This document shows, piece after piece, positions 43,318 to 55,758 of a DNA stretch of 64,000 nucleotides (within the stretch, counting starts at the first letter, position 1; every line of letters begins with the position of its first letter). Under the pieces are notes generated by a model. The model did no database searches. It had not been told where the DNA came from and was given only the letters and a program-made list of their open reading frames with translations. Both the position numbers and the translations under genes were made by a program. This DNA comes from Tubulanus polymorphus (Eukaryota; Nemertea; Palaeonemertea; Tubulaniformes; Tubulanidae). The stretch covers positions 16,262,650 to 16,326,649 of the forward strand of contig NC_134026.1 of assembly GCF_964204645.1 (NCBI RefSeq), given 5' to 3'.

Positions 43318-46125
43318 TACCAAAGGACGAAATATGAAACGAAATTAAGAAGAACGCAACAAAATTACGAAATATGAAACGAAATTATGAAATGCTAAAG
43401 TACGAAATGAAATACGTAACGAAATGCTAAACTCAAAACGAAATAGCCATCCTTTCACGTGTCCTGCTAAAGTAAGAAATGAAATACGAAACGAAAATGT
43501 AATTTTTTTCTCTACAGCAGCGGACTCGTGGAGCTGGCTTAAACATATGCGCACGTCTACTGTAGCAGGTCTCCGCGCCGCGGCCGAGTTTAGCGATATA
43601 ATCCGGTTCGAATCCCTGCCGGGTAGAATGATCGAGAATGATCTGTGCATGCCAATTTATAACTTGAAGGGACCGATTAATAAATTACGCGTTAGAGAAC
43701 GAAATGTGCGTTCAAACATACCCTGCAGTGTTTAGGCTAAAATGATACCTTGTTTCTCCACTCTGCTGAGCTTGACCCGGCCGGCCGCCTATCTACTCGG
43801 TAGATTACTTTTTTGAAACCATGATCGGGCATACAATGACAGACTCGGCAGCTATAGAAATTAACAGATCAAAAAATCTTATTGGAATTTACAAAATGAC
43901 CCGGCCGCTGCGAAGAAACAAGGTATTCATTTTTAGCCTCAGGGGTCATTGTTGGTTTCCTGGAAACCTTCACTCTGAATTTACGCTGATCAGGTGACTT
44001 TCTGGTTTCTTAAAGCAATTTACGTTGTTTGATACACGATGGAGGAAATAAAATAACATACACTACAGATTCCGATGTATTTTATCATATCATGGGACCG
44101 TCTAAAAATGTCAATAGGCTAAAACCTTCCAGTTTAAGAACAAAAATTCGTGAATACTTTTAAAAGATCATTTAAATGTACCGCCAAAATTTTGACAGTC
44201 CAGTGGCGTTATAACGAGCTTTGACTAGATAGAGTATGGTCGTGTTTGAAAATGACCATTTCGTTTCGTACTTCAGCACTACTAGCAAAAAATTAACATT
44301 TCGTAATTTCGTTTCGCATTTCGCAATTCCCGTAGTTTCATAGTTTGTAATATCGCTTCATATTTCGTAGTTTGGTTTCATATTTCCTAATAAAGAAGTT
44401 TCCAGTTTCTAGGCGCCATTTTGTGGCGGTCCCTCGAGGTCCCCATTGTTGCGATAATTTGCGCTCATTTTTAAAACATAAGTTTAGATTGAATATCACA
44501 TAGTTCTGCAGTCCCTTGCTCGATGAACTTAATTTATACAGATATTTGTTGGCGATTCTTGGAATTTTTGAATGCAACAATTGAGAACAGTGACGATGTG
44601 AAACCAAGGACCGCATATCTTAACCGCGCGTAAAAGAAATCGCAATATTTATTGATTTTGAAATATCTAAGTATATCTTGAAGCTATATTTCCAATTTTC
44701 ACAGAGGTTAAAGAGGGTTATTTGCAGGTAAAGCCTGCGAATTTTTTTGAATATCTTTCCTGACGACTGATCTGTACCCGCTTGCGTTTGAGATTACGCG
44801 CAAAAGGATTCTCCCACTGAGCACCGCCATTTCACTGGACATTGAGATTTGTGAAAAGAAATCTTTAAATGCAATTTGATTTCTTCACTTTTTCCATGGG
44901 GATATTTTGAGATTATAATCCGTATCTTGTTTGTACTGTATTTTGGCGGGGGCAATTAGTTTAGCTGGTTTCGGGATCCGGTTTGTCCCGCTTTGAAGTT
45001 TGAACGGCCCAGTTGGGGAATTGTCGCCATGCAGCCCGTCCAGCCTAGCGCCGATTTTGTTTTAGAATCCATGGTGAAATGTGCCAGTCAATTTAAACGC
45101 TTAGGACATTTTTCAACACATATCTCTCTCCGGTAATCCCTCATCCTGGGATCATACGACGAATTTACTTAATCTCAACCTTTTTGCTGGAAAACATCGA
45201 CCAGATAACCTGACTGATATAAAATATCAATATTATATTTAAAGGGGATCCTGTCCCCCATTTGATATTCTATTTTAGGGGCTCAACGTCCAGTTGGGAT
45301 ACTTAAAGCTGCGCCGCATATTCAAAAATATATAAAAACTTAGATTTTGTTCTAGTGTCCACCCATGAGTGAAACATTCTGTTGAAAAGCAAAATAGGCT
45401 CTCAACTATGCCACCTATGCAACCGACACAGAACGTCCCCACTGTTACAAGAAATCCTTCAATTTCCCATCGCTACAAAACTCGAATTCCTCAAAGCACT
45501 CAAAGTCCATTTTTAAACATACGAAAATAAAGGTAATATATAACCATAAGAAGCAATATTAATGATATCAAACCAGTATAAAATCTTATTTTTGCGATTT
45601 CTTTTCGTAAATCTCAATGTTCGGTGAAATGGCGGTGCGCAGTGGGAGACCCCTTTTGCGTGTAATCTCAAACTCAAGCGGGTACAGATCAGTCTTCAGG
45701 AAAGATATTCAGAAAATTTTAAAGCAGGCTTAAACTGCAAATAACCCTCTTTAACCTCTGTGAAAATTGGAAATATAGCTTCAAGATATACTTAGATATT
45801 TCAAAATTAATGAATATCGCGATTTCATTTACGCGCGGTTAAGATATGCGGTCCTTGGTTTCATATCGTTACTGTTCTCAATTGTTGCATTCAAAAAATC
45901 CAAGAATTACCAACAAATATCTGCATTTCATTTCCTTTAAAATGGTGTATAAATTAAGTTAATCGAGCAAGGGACTGCAGAACTATGTGATATTCAATCG
46001 AAACTTATGTTTTGAAAATGAGCGCAAATTATCGCAACAATGGGGACCTCGAGGGACCGCCACAAAATGGCGCCTAGAAACTGGAAACTTCTTTATTTCG
46101 TCATATTTCGTACTTCAGCATGACC
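43318..46125. repeat. GAAACGAAAT-rich foldback, interrupted
   Basis: A run of ACGAAATATGAAACGAAATT units at 43318-43500 has its inverted counterpart (ATTTCGTTTCGCATTTCG) at 44255-44390. The latter resumes at 46096-46125 after the 1.7-kb element. The arms flank about 750 bp that include a tRNA-like B box (GGTTCGAATCCCTG at 43605). Confidence 0.55.
44391..46095. mobile_element. 1.7-kb foldback DNA element with about 480-bp inverted arms
   Basis: The element starts TAAAGAAGTTTCCAG and ends with its complement CTGGAAACTTCTTTA at 46095. The arms (44391-44868 and about 45598-46095) pair over nearly their full length, apart from an indel of about 30 bp. They end inward at GAGCACCGCCATTTCAC. The roughly 730-bp interior has no transposase. 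A solo arm lies at 1159-1610. Insertion into the ATTTCG-rich foldback is clear because flanking sequence resumes on the other side; a TA duplication is possible. Superfamily unknown. Confidence 0.85.
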
Positions 46126-47673
46126 CGATTGATATCTTTCCTGTTTTGTTCCTGGCTTAAAATACATGTCAAAAGTCGTTATTTTAGTCATGGTTAGTTT
46201 ACTAGAATATAGAAAATAAACCCAAAACATGTTCTTAAATAATTTCTAGTAGATGTTGATTTTCCACTAAAAGAAATGTACTATCGAGTCAGTCGTAATT
46301 TTTGGTAAAAGGCTGGAATCCGACTCATTCAGTCGGATGATTTTCTTGGTCTAAAAGATCTGACCTACGCATGGTTACTGTAACTAACCGCTAAGTCATC
46401 ATCAAAAATCATGATATACAGTTTATATCGATATGAAAGTGATATTGTATACGCTATGGAATATTTTTGTTTGTGAAAAATTTCCATTATTATCGAAGGA
46501 TTTTCAAGGTGTTTCAGTACTTGAATGTTAGAAGCTAACACGCTCCATCGTCGCACAAACTGTTCCGCTTTCGAAATACAAATTCTTTGACGTGAAGCAT
46601 CACCCGATTTCATCCGCACACACTGTTGATGCAATCATTGAGTCATCCTGGGATGTTTTTTCATTAGATAAGCGCGTAAAAACAACATCACGCGATGAAT
46701 GTCCGGCAGTATTCACATGGCATCTGTCGGTTTTTGCTTTGGCATTTTGTTGGCAAAAAATCTAATTAATAACATTTGTACGTAGGTCAATTTAACAACG
46801 TATATGTAACTTCAATTACCAGTATACATTGTCTATTTTTTTTAAAGGACTACGGGTGCACAGCTCGGTAAGTTTGGAGCACATGGCGAATGTTGGCTTT
46901 TAAAAAATCTGAATGGGCGGTTGAACCAAAATATTGATTAAATATCAAATTCAGTTTTACTATATATTGGAAATTTCAATGATTTTAGTAAATAACTTTT
47001 AAGGATATTCACTGTGATTGGAAATTGAAAATTTTGACGAAAAGTGCGTAATCAAATATAGAACGCCAAGTAATGGGCTGGCTTTCCGATGGCCTATTAT
47101 TTGTTTAAAAAAACAACGGCTGTCAGCATAATTGACGCAAAGTTGGTGACAGCAAGCACCTTCCAAAATTCTCTTGGTAAACTGTTAAGCCAATCTACGG
47201 AAAAAAGTGGCCACCTTCCTCATCACAGCGAATGCATAGAAATGACGTCATTCCACAAGAATGGAGCCACGATTCTTCAAAAATGATCATTCGCATAAGA
47301 TTTCAAGAAGGATTATTTAACAATGAAAACGATGAAAAACGAAAATCATAATCGACTATTTAGTTCAACAGCCCAGCCCGTCCGTTGGGTCATTTCAAGA
47401 CCCGTGTGAGACTTAACCAAATTGGTACCCGGCGTCTTTTCATACATGTAGAAATTGACATTTGTTCAGCGCTGAATATATTTTCTATTCTTTCATTCAT
47501 TGTTTGCGGCTTTCTCAATGGCTGCTTAATCAGAACTAGGTTTGCTCATTCGGGGCATAACGTAAAATTCCTTATATGCAAATGGAGGCGTTAGAAAAAT
47601 AAAACGCTAATACATGTATAACTTTTATAGTCAACCCCCGATAAACTGCCCTCCCATGTTCCGCCACCCCAAT
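46126..47673. other. No gene supported
   Basis: Short open frames only. A GAGTCAGTCG / CGACTCATTCAGTCG mirror near 46275-46335 is the only structure noticed. Confidence 0.45.
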
Positions 47674-48190
47674 AGAGGGAGCATTTGGCTTGAAATCTAA
47701 GAAAACCCCGATACAATGCAACCCCTTTTACCACACACTCCTGCACTATATCACAATACAAATAGGCCAACATTGTAAAACGCCTCCATATTTTCAAGCA
47801 TGCAGTGACTGTAGCCATATATCGATGAAAGAAACAACAAATAAATAGAGGGAGCATTTGGCTTGAAATCTAGGAAAACCCCGATACAATGCAACCCCTT
47901 TTACCACACACTTCTGTAGTATATCTCAATACAAATAGGCCAACATTGTAAAACGCCACCATATTTTTTAGCACGCAGTGACTGTAGCCATATATCCATG
48001 GAAAGAAGTAACACATTAATAGAGGGAGCATTTGGCATGTAATCTAAGAAAACACCCAATACAATGCAACCTCGCTTACCGCACACTTCTGTAGTATATC
48101 TCAATACAAATAGGCCAACATTGTAAAACGCCACCATATTTTAGCATGCAGTGACTGTAGCCATATATCCATGGAAAGAAACAACAAATG
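47674..48190. repeat. Tandem repeat, three units of 173-174 bp
   Basis: Units start AGAGGGAGCATTTGGC at 47674, 47847 and 48021. Each contains CAATACAAATAGGCCAACAT and GCAGTGACTGTAGCCATATA. They are about 90 percent alike by eye. The minus-strand open frames here repeat with the units and are not genes. Confidence 0.9.
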
Positions 48191-50620
48191 ATACTATAAT
48201 GTATTGTATAGGCGGTTATAGCGGTGATAACTGTACACACTCATTCAGTGAAAATTTGCACAACGTCAACACGCTGTAGTTTTGATCGTAAAAGATGATA
48301 AGACAGATGGAACACAGACCGAAACTCTATCTCTCGAGGGAGAGAGACATTTCTCGCGAAAAAAGATGCGGCTACGTCAGGTGTGTATCATGTTTTAAGT
48401 CTATGACAACGCACTGCTTTAGTGCCAGATTTGAAGAAGTACGTTCTTTCCTGCAATGTTTTACAGTCGTAGCACATGGGACCGACGGTTTTTCTACGAC
48501 TCACGTGATGTATGAGTCACATGTAAGTCGAATTTTTTACGAGTTATCTAAAATTCGTGGTTTTATACGAATTCCGCGAATAACCGGTGAAGTCAGTTTA
48601 CATCGAATCTTCTTAGTTCTTTGGACTCAAAATAAGAACCAAAACTTTAAACCGGTGCAGCAAAACGCTTGAATGATATCATCGGAGGTTCGGGATTTTA
48701 TTCAATTCGTACATTAAACATGTTGACTCATAATGGCCCTCCAGATCACTGCCACGCTTGTTCATTCGACAACATTAACTCGGTACCCCAGTATAATCGA
48801 CAAATGCTATATATTGTTGGTTTTTACAAGCGAATATAGTCCTTAGGAGCAAGGGAACCACGTCAAAAAAGTTAGTTATCGTTTCAACAATTCTTAGGTA
48901 CGTTCTGGTGGTGTTTATTATATAGTAAATTTTACGTTATGGCCCGATACAGCCAGCGCGCAGCACAATCATTAGAACGTTGCTAGCATAATCGCCCATA
49001 GTTAGAAGGTTATTGATTGCATTACGCGAATAGCCGAATGAGTTGTATTATTTATTGGCTTATCGAATAGAAATAAAATATTTTTATGATGTTTCAGTTT
49101 GAATATCTATATTGACGTTGAAGCTCATATCTATTGCGCCCTGGTTGCAGATTTTTGCATTTTTTGCAATTTCATCGTCGTTGTAGTTATAGCATTGATT
49201 GTGAAGATGAGCATACACTACACGACTTAAGTACCGACCGATCGTTAGGAGAGGACAATTTTCGGCTAAAGCATCGCTTTACTCTCCTACAGTATCAGAA
49301 GAAGAAATGAGTGGAATAAAATTGAACCGATGCGACTATTTCTTTCACCGCCACTGCACAATCTCATCCCAATATCCCCAAGTATATTCGGGACATGCAT
49401 CAAAATATCAAGTTGCGATTAGCGCAGCTGCCTGGCTGCTGGAAGATTTTCGCAAACGATTAAAATCGTGGACAAGGACAGACCTTTGGCGCTTCAGTAC
49501 TCAAGCGATAGAAATATAAACCATGCCGAAATTCAATATCAAATCAGACGAATTCCACTATTTGCGAGCGATCTTTAATGCCTTAAGAATATTTGATTTT
49601 GAAAACCTGGCTGGTTTTGAAAGATGCACTTGTTTTGTAAATACATGTACACTTCGATTGACTACAAATGCTAAACGGAGCCATTTCCTGGCAATATGTC
49701 AATCGAAGTTATATTTTTGGAGATATTGATATCAAAAAGTGACGTGGTTCTGGGGAAAATGAATCGGGTTTTGTGTGAAATTAATCTTATTTGTGAAAAC
49801 GATCTTTGATAACTGTGGTCTTGCACAATCTTGATATATTAACAATTTTCGAAACTAGATAACGTACCTTGGTTTTAGTTAAACACACTGCAGGAACAAT
49901 TCATTCAGAAAATGGCTGTCTAAGATAGAATTTTGTAGTTATAGAAGATATATGATTATATTACTAATGCACTTATTGAACATTTTAATTTTTCTATGAT
50001 GAACTGGAGCCTAATAAACCAGTCAATCAAGAGTAAAATTAGTGTAGTGTTCTGTGGTCTATTCAGAGTTAAGATATGATAATAAGAGTGACATAAACAA
50101 TCATTCACAAAATGGTTGGGCATGTGACCCTGGTCTGCATTTGTTTGAAACTGTTTAGTTCAGATGTTTTAGATAAAGAGAATAAGCAAATGAACATGTC
50201 CTGGTTACTCTGCCCACTTAACCGTCTATGAATCGAGACTCTGAAAAACTCCCGCCCTCGTCTCATATAAGCTATACAGTGAATAATTTTTTGATTTAAA
50301 AAGAAAAAACCTTCCGTCTCCTTGGAAAAAATGAAAAAACAAATTTATTTCCACTATTTTTTATTAAAAAAAGCTCGTAACCAAAAAATTGGCCCACCCT
50401 CGTCATGTCAAGAAAAGAGGTTTGGATGAGACACTTGTATGCAACTACGTTTATACTCACCGGATTTTTCGGTGACCCTGTACAAAATAGATTTCTCATG
50501 TCAGGAATGATTGTTTGCATGCTTTAACTGCGATAAATCTTAGTCACCTGTAAGTTATAACTTCATATTTATTCTCCAAGTGTTTTAAATTACTTCTTTA
50601 TCACCTCATATTCATTTTGT
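48191..50620. other. No gene supported
   Basis: About 2.4 kb. The longest frame (48295-48672, 125 codons) has no recognisable domain or repeat. Confidence 0.45.
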
Positions 50621-50624
50621 ACTG

Positions 50625-50720
50625 ATGTAAAGCGCACTGATAACAAATTGTAAGATAAATTGTAATTCATATCAGAAAATAAATTATCATTATTGTTTTG
50701 ATTATATTCATTATTACTAT
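50625..50720 (+). repeat. LINE/SINE-type 3' tail
   Basis: GATGTAAAGCGCACTGATAA, then AAATAAATTATCATTATTGT resembles the 3' ends of invertebrate retroposons (TGTAAAGCGC followed by ATTATT repeats). No coding part is attached that I can read. Confidence 0.4.
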
Positions 50721-51344
50721 TTGTATAATTTCATATATTCAGTTTTCCCATGCGTACCTGGCTAACTGTAATTTGAAAACTAATTTTCCAATTTCTGTTT
50801 TCGATTCTTCTTTTTTTCTGGTTAGATATTAGTCTCCCTAATGACTTCTGAAATATCTGTTGGGTGTGGGCAAGTCACGAGTCTTAGATGCATCTTCCAC
50901 TTCCCTGAAATAAACCCTGAGTACTTTTGAGTGCATAAAACAGATGGTATCCTCCGACAGTTTTCTGACAGCGAACAAATTTGCTTCATGTTTATCAAAT
51001 TATTTCCAGAAATATCAGGGGTATCTAATTAGCCTCTACAAAAGCTGTCTTCGTCAACGTGCCTACAAAATTTAACTATTGTCTGTAAAGAGGCGTCTGT
51101 CATTTAGATTCCATCGGTTAACACATTATATCATTTGAACAATGCTATAAACGAATTTCTTAGAGCATTAAATATAGTAAACCTCAGATTTAACTCTGAG
51201 TTAACTAATTGAAAATGAACTAATTTAACTCAGTGTTAACTCTAACTCACAACTGTGGAACTGGGTCTAGGTGAATATGAAAAATGCATATGACGTGATT
51301 AGCAATATCTAATTTTACCTTTTCAATTAGGCCCTATAGAATAT
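50721..51344. other. No gene seen
   Basis: AT-rich flank without features, except a TTAACTCTGAGTTAAC-like palindromic stretch near 51190-51240. Confidence 0.4.
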
Positions 51345-51475
51345 AATACACTTCTCACACTTTTAATATTTTAAAATCTAAATCATTTTTCTCACATTTT
51401 ACTTACACTTTATATTATCAAAAAAAATAAATTATTTTTACTCGCACTTTACTCACACTTTTAATATCTTGAAAG
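51345..51475 (-). repeat. Polinton terminal-repeat fragment
   Basis: Several CTCACACTTTTAATATTTTA and ACTCGCACTTTACTCACACT units in right-end orientation, unconnected to other Polinton sequence; a remnant of another copy just outside copy C. Confidence 0.7.
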
Positions 51476-51714
51476 CAATCATCTCCTCGTAGATAACAGG
51501 AACTTTTTTTCCGATGTTATATTCGAGGATAATTGAATTGGTTTGGATTATTGGGACAAAATTATTTATTCATTGTTTTGCAAAGGCTCGATACAGGGGA
51601 AATGTGTGGACTAAAGATAAAAGTGAATGCTAAATCGTACGACCTTACACCAGAGGTTTACTGTAGTTGATAGAACTGATGCTTACGTGTAAAAATGAAA
51701 TTTGGAAGATTTCT

Positions 51715-53463
51715 AGTAATTAGAAAATCAGGGTTTCAGATCAGAGTACGAGAGTACGACTCACCACCACTTTTGATTTGGTTTCCTTGTAAATGAGAGA
51801 CAGAAAAGCATTCTTAGCGACAATAAATAACAAAATAAAACCAGCAAAAAAAACTATTTGAAATAAGAAAATTAGTTGATGTTACACAAGAAATTGAGCA
51901 TAAAATATGAAATTCAGAAAAAAGAAAAACTAAACATGGTGAAAAAGAATCGGCAAATTAAAAAATAACAAGAAAATTTACTTTAATAGATTATTTGACG
52001 CCTGCGAAAAAATGTAGAATTTCTGGTATAAGCTAATGTGGAATTGCAAATTTGAAATCGAAGTTTTTAAGAAATTTCGGGAATTATGAGATTTGGCGAT
52101 AGGGTAGATGATACAGTCTTCGACTGGTCTAATTAAAAAAAAAATGTCAACTTGTGACTTCGATTCACTTTTGCCTCTAAGCTGGTCTGCAACTTCATTG
52201 CCTCCATGGTTGAAGAAAGAGCTCTTCTGATGTCTGCTTCATCATGACTTTGAGCATATCGTGTAGCCAGCCAGCCCGGTCCTGGGGCCCGGTCTGGCTG
52301 TCACTTGATATCCTAGACTTGAGTCTGGGTTGAAGTAGACATTGTCATTCAAATAACTTATTCATGTTATTCTGTATGAATAACCCGCGTGTCTTGTATT
52401 TTCTTATTTTAAGATTTGTAGATTTATTGATTTTTGGATTTTTATCCCGGAATTTGAATGTAATAAGGATCAATAAAGTATTGAATTTAATTGTCACCTT
52501 ATACACGTGCCATCAGTGGACGCGGAGCCGTATATGACAGCTATGCTATTATAAATTGCTAATCTCATGAAACCTGCATACGTCTAATATCGAACATATT
52601 TTCTAAAACATTTGAATATTGAAATTATATGTTTACACCTTTTTTTACATAGACCGCTTGTAGCCGCCGATGAAATTCACGCCGGCCCAACTCAGATCGT
52701 AGATTGCTTCGTCATTCCACTAGCATCCCCATGTCAGGGTCTGACTTTTATATCAGACTTCCAAATCGTGTATACATTCGCCATTTAACCGAATAATCCG
52801 ATTTACTTATAATTTCTATTTATCCCTGCCGCTCCTGATAAAATCATACATCGTTTACTATTACAATACGTCTTCTCATGATATTCGATGCGATATAACA
52901 TTTCGGCGTTCAAATAGAGGTCATTATATAATCCCAGGGAGCCATTCTACATCGTTATCAATAATATTTTGCCAAATAGCTTGTATGTGTACACATAAAC
53001 CTGTGACGTTTTGCACATCGATTTACGGTTGTCGTTTGTAAAATGACGCTGAATGGTTATCATTGTTTAGGTTTTTTAATGGTAACGTTTTATAAGGCGT
53101 CAAAAAATAAGTTTAAAAACTTTAAAAAAATAATTCTTTTGCTTTTTTCCAAAAATAATCGAACTTTTTATAATGAAAGCGTTAATAAAATAATGACATT
53201 TTGAAATATGAAAAGTGTGAGTAAAGTGTGAGTAAAAGTAATTTAGATTTTTCAATAATAAAAGTGTGAGTAATGTATGAGAAGAATAATTTAGATTTTA
53301 AGATATTTAAAAGTGTGAGTTAAGTGCTCAATATTAAAAGTGTGAGTAAAATAATTTAGATTTTTAATTCTAAAAACGTTAGTAAAGTACGAGTAAAAAT
53401 AATTTAGATTTTAAGATATAAATAATCTAGAAAATTCATTTTATCAAAATTTTTGTTATACAA
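51715..53463 (+). repeat. Left terminal repeat of copy C, split
   Basis: The outer part is at 51715-51985. The inner part (53095-53463) begins AAAAATAAGTTTAAAAACTT and holds six AAAAGTGTGAGTAAAGTG-like repeats with TAATTTAGATTTT spacers. Both parts pair with the right arm at 55085-55558. Confidence 0.8.
51986..53094. mobile_element. Insertion of about 1.1 kb in the copy C left arm
   Basis: Sequence absent from the right arm. Its ends carry a possible short inverted repeat (TTATTTGACGCCT near 51983-51995; AGGCGTCAAAAAATAA near 53096-53111), partly overlapping the host repeat. Inside are a GC-rich hairpin (CAGCCAGCCCGG...CCCGGTCTGGCTG, 52265-52302) and a retroposon-like tail (GGATCAATAAAGTATTG, 52466-52482). 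No coding region is recognised. Confidence 0.5.
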
Positions 53464-55085
53464 ATGAAAGAAGAAATCGAATTTAAGATTGAAATAAAAG
53501 AATCTAATGAATTATGTTCACTATTTAACATAAAATTATGTTCACTATTTAACATAAAATTAAAATTATATCTCAGCAAAAAGATCTAGTGTATGGAAGA
53601 CAATATAAAATTGATAATATTACTGTAATTAATCAACTAATAGATACTTTAGATAATGGCACCAAAAATATTTAATACAGTTTTAAATTATAGAGGTAAT
53701 ATAGATGAAAATATAATAAATATTCCTATAATTCCTTTTAATGAAAGAAAAAGTGATATAATACTGAAAATGTAATGATTTGATTAACTTGAGAATTGAA
53801 AAACGACAGTTATATTATTTCAATTTTGATAATAAACAAACTATTTATAATGAAAAATTATGGTGGCTGATAAGGGCCATGAAAATATATCCTGACGATA
53901 AATAATTTCGTCATGAAAAATAAATTTCCATCGAAGACTATTTCGCAAGTCAAAATGATTTCATCAAAAATAATTTTCCATCGAAAAATATTTCGTGAGT
54001 GAAAATAATTTCGTTATGAAAAAAAATTTTCGATCGAAAAATATTTCGTAAATGAAAATAATTTCGTCATGAAAAATAAATTTCCATCGATAAATATTCG
54101 TGAGTGAAAATAATTTCGGTGTGAAAAGTAAATCGTCTTTAAAATATATTTTGTGAGTAAAAATATTTCCATCAAAAATATTTTCCTATGTCTAAACATA
54201 TCTTTGCTGTAAAAATGATTTCGGGTTTCCCGATTTCACGCAGCAGGTTTGTACCGTCGTAGTGTGTATGTAGTGCATTGAACGGGACATCAAGTAAAAG
54301 ATGTCTTAGTTTTCGATCCTACGGCTACAGCAATTTGTATCCGTTACTTTGGCCCTTTTTAATGATCTGCGGAGTCGATTACCAAAAATGGTTATTTCTA
54401 GATGAACCGGAGGAATCAAGATCAAGAGCCCTAATTTTGTTTTGACTGAATTTTTGATATTTTTGGCCCTAATTTCGGTTCACATGGACCCGATGACAGC
54501 ACCACCTTCCCACCCTTCCTAACGTTAGGTCACAAGGATTCGTCACGACATTTTCGGATCAAACCAAACCAAGTACCCTGATCCATGTGTACATGAGAGC
54601 CATGCGGTATGCCCCGTGAAGTTCAAGTGTGTTATGCACACAGTGATACTTATACTTAGGGCTAGTAGCATAGATGAAATAAGATCAGGTGAGACAGTTC
54701 AATCGACAAGCGCGCGCGCACGCGTGCACTAGCGGAAAACCCCACAATTATTTCTTACACTCCAAAAATATTTTAGCCATCGGAATATATTTTGAAGGAA
54801 GGCGATTTACTTTCATAGCGGAATTATTTTTACTCTCCCACACGCATATATTTTTAAGGCGATAATTTTCATAAGAAAATTATTTTCGCTTACGAATATT
54901 TTTTGATGGAAATTTATTTTTCACAGCAGAATTATTTTTGCTCCCGAAATATTTTTTGATGGAAATTTATTTTTATGACGAAATTATTTTCACTAGCGAA
55001 TATTTTTAGATAGAAATTTATTTTTCATGACGAAATTATTTTTTATCAAATATTGAAATTCAATGTGACTTAGAAAATAATAAAT
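53464..55085 (+). pseudogene. TIR-proximal Polinton gene, second copy, interrupted
   Basis: Homologue of the gene at 13447: start MKEEIEFKIEIKESNELCS, then sequence matching SNxVYxRQxKIDNITxINQ and YYFNFDNKQTIYNEK in several frames. A 24-bp tandem duplication (TTATGTTCACTATTTAACAT) is present near 53514-53560. The reading is cut by the foldback insertion at 53860 and resumes at 55047 (SNIEIQCDLEN) before running into the right arm. At least three frame breaks. Function unknown. Confidence 0.6.
53860..55046. mobile_element. Foldback element with AAATAATTTCGTCATGAAAA arrays
   Basis: The left arm (53881-54235) holds about six units of AATTTCGTCATGAAAAATAA plus TTTCCATCGAAAAATATTTC. The right arm (54770-55046) has the inverse units. 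The centre (about 54235-54770) is unrelated, GC-richer sequence with a GCGCGCGCGCACGCGTGCAC stretch. The left edge reads GGTGGCTGATAAGGGCCAT, the same words as at the edge of the minisatellite arrays at 29.8 and 30.1 kb. Polinton sequence continues on either side. Confidence 0.75.
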
Positions 55086-55558
55086 CTTTTACTCATACTT
55101 TTAATAGTTTAAAATCTAAATCATTTTTCTCACACTTTACTCACACTTTTAATATCTTGAAATCTAAATTATTCTAATCATACTTTACTCACACTTTCAT
55201 ATTCCAAAGTTTTGTTATCTTATTAACGCTTTTATATTAAAAAGGTTGATCATTTTTGGAAAAAAGCAAAAAAAGGATTATTTTTTTTAAATTTTAAAAC
55301 TTATATTTATCTTTTAATTTGCCGATATTTATTCACCATATTTAGTTTTTATTTTTTCTAATTTTAATATTATATGCTCAATTGCTTGTGTAACATCAAC
55401 TAATTTTTTATTTCAAATAGTTTTTTGCTGGTTATTTTTTTGTTATTTATCGTCGCTTAAGATGCTTTTCTGTCTCCCATTTATACGGAAACCAAATTAA
55501 AAGTGTTGGCGAGTCGTACTGTCGTACTCTGATCTGAAACCCTGATTTTATAATTACT
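55085..55558 (-). repeat. Right terminal repeat of copy C
   Basis: Intact arm of about 475 bp with CTCACACTTTACTCACACTT units, a TTTTTGGAAAAAAGCAAAAA block, and the tip. It shows the original order of the split left arm. Confidence 0.85.
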
Positions 55559-55758
55559 ATTACTAATACAATGTATAATTGTTCCTTCTCGATAATATTC
55601 AAATAGAAAATTAGTAAATATACACCAGAATCACGGATACGATGATTCGTCAGTGAGCCAATGAGAGTGATTAATTAACGTCATTTATAATTCAGTTTCA
55701 GTTTAATGCTCCACAATTATTACATAATGCACAGAGCACAGAGAAGTTTACAAAATAA

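Larger units (their letters stand above)
51715..55558. mobile_element. Polinton copy C, short derivative with two nested insertions
   Basis: The tips are inverted copies: AGTAATTAGAAAATCAGGGT on the left, its complement ending at 55558 on the right. Flanking hexamers ATTTCT (51709-51714) and ATTACT (55559-55564) differ at one base, compatible with the 6-bp duplication known for Polintons. The left arm is split by an insertion (51986-53094). The interior gene fragment (53464-55085) is split by a foldback element (53860-55046). No integrase, capsid or polymerase is present. Confidence 0.8.

Noticed and set aside
43575-43650. Possible tRNA gene (GGTTCGAATCCCTGCCGGG with an upstream GGCCGAG-like A box)
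   Set aside because: The B box is good but arms do not fold into a cloverleaf by hand and it sits inside an inverted-repeat element; at most a tRNA-derived piece.
47591-48137. Minus-strand frames of 78-88 codons
   Set aside because: They lie on the 173-bp tandem repeat and repeat with it.
51190-51240. TTAACTCTGAGTTAAC-type palindromes as a regulatory site
   Set aside because: Short AT-rich mirror words in AT-rich DNA; nothing links them to a gene.
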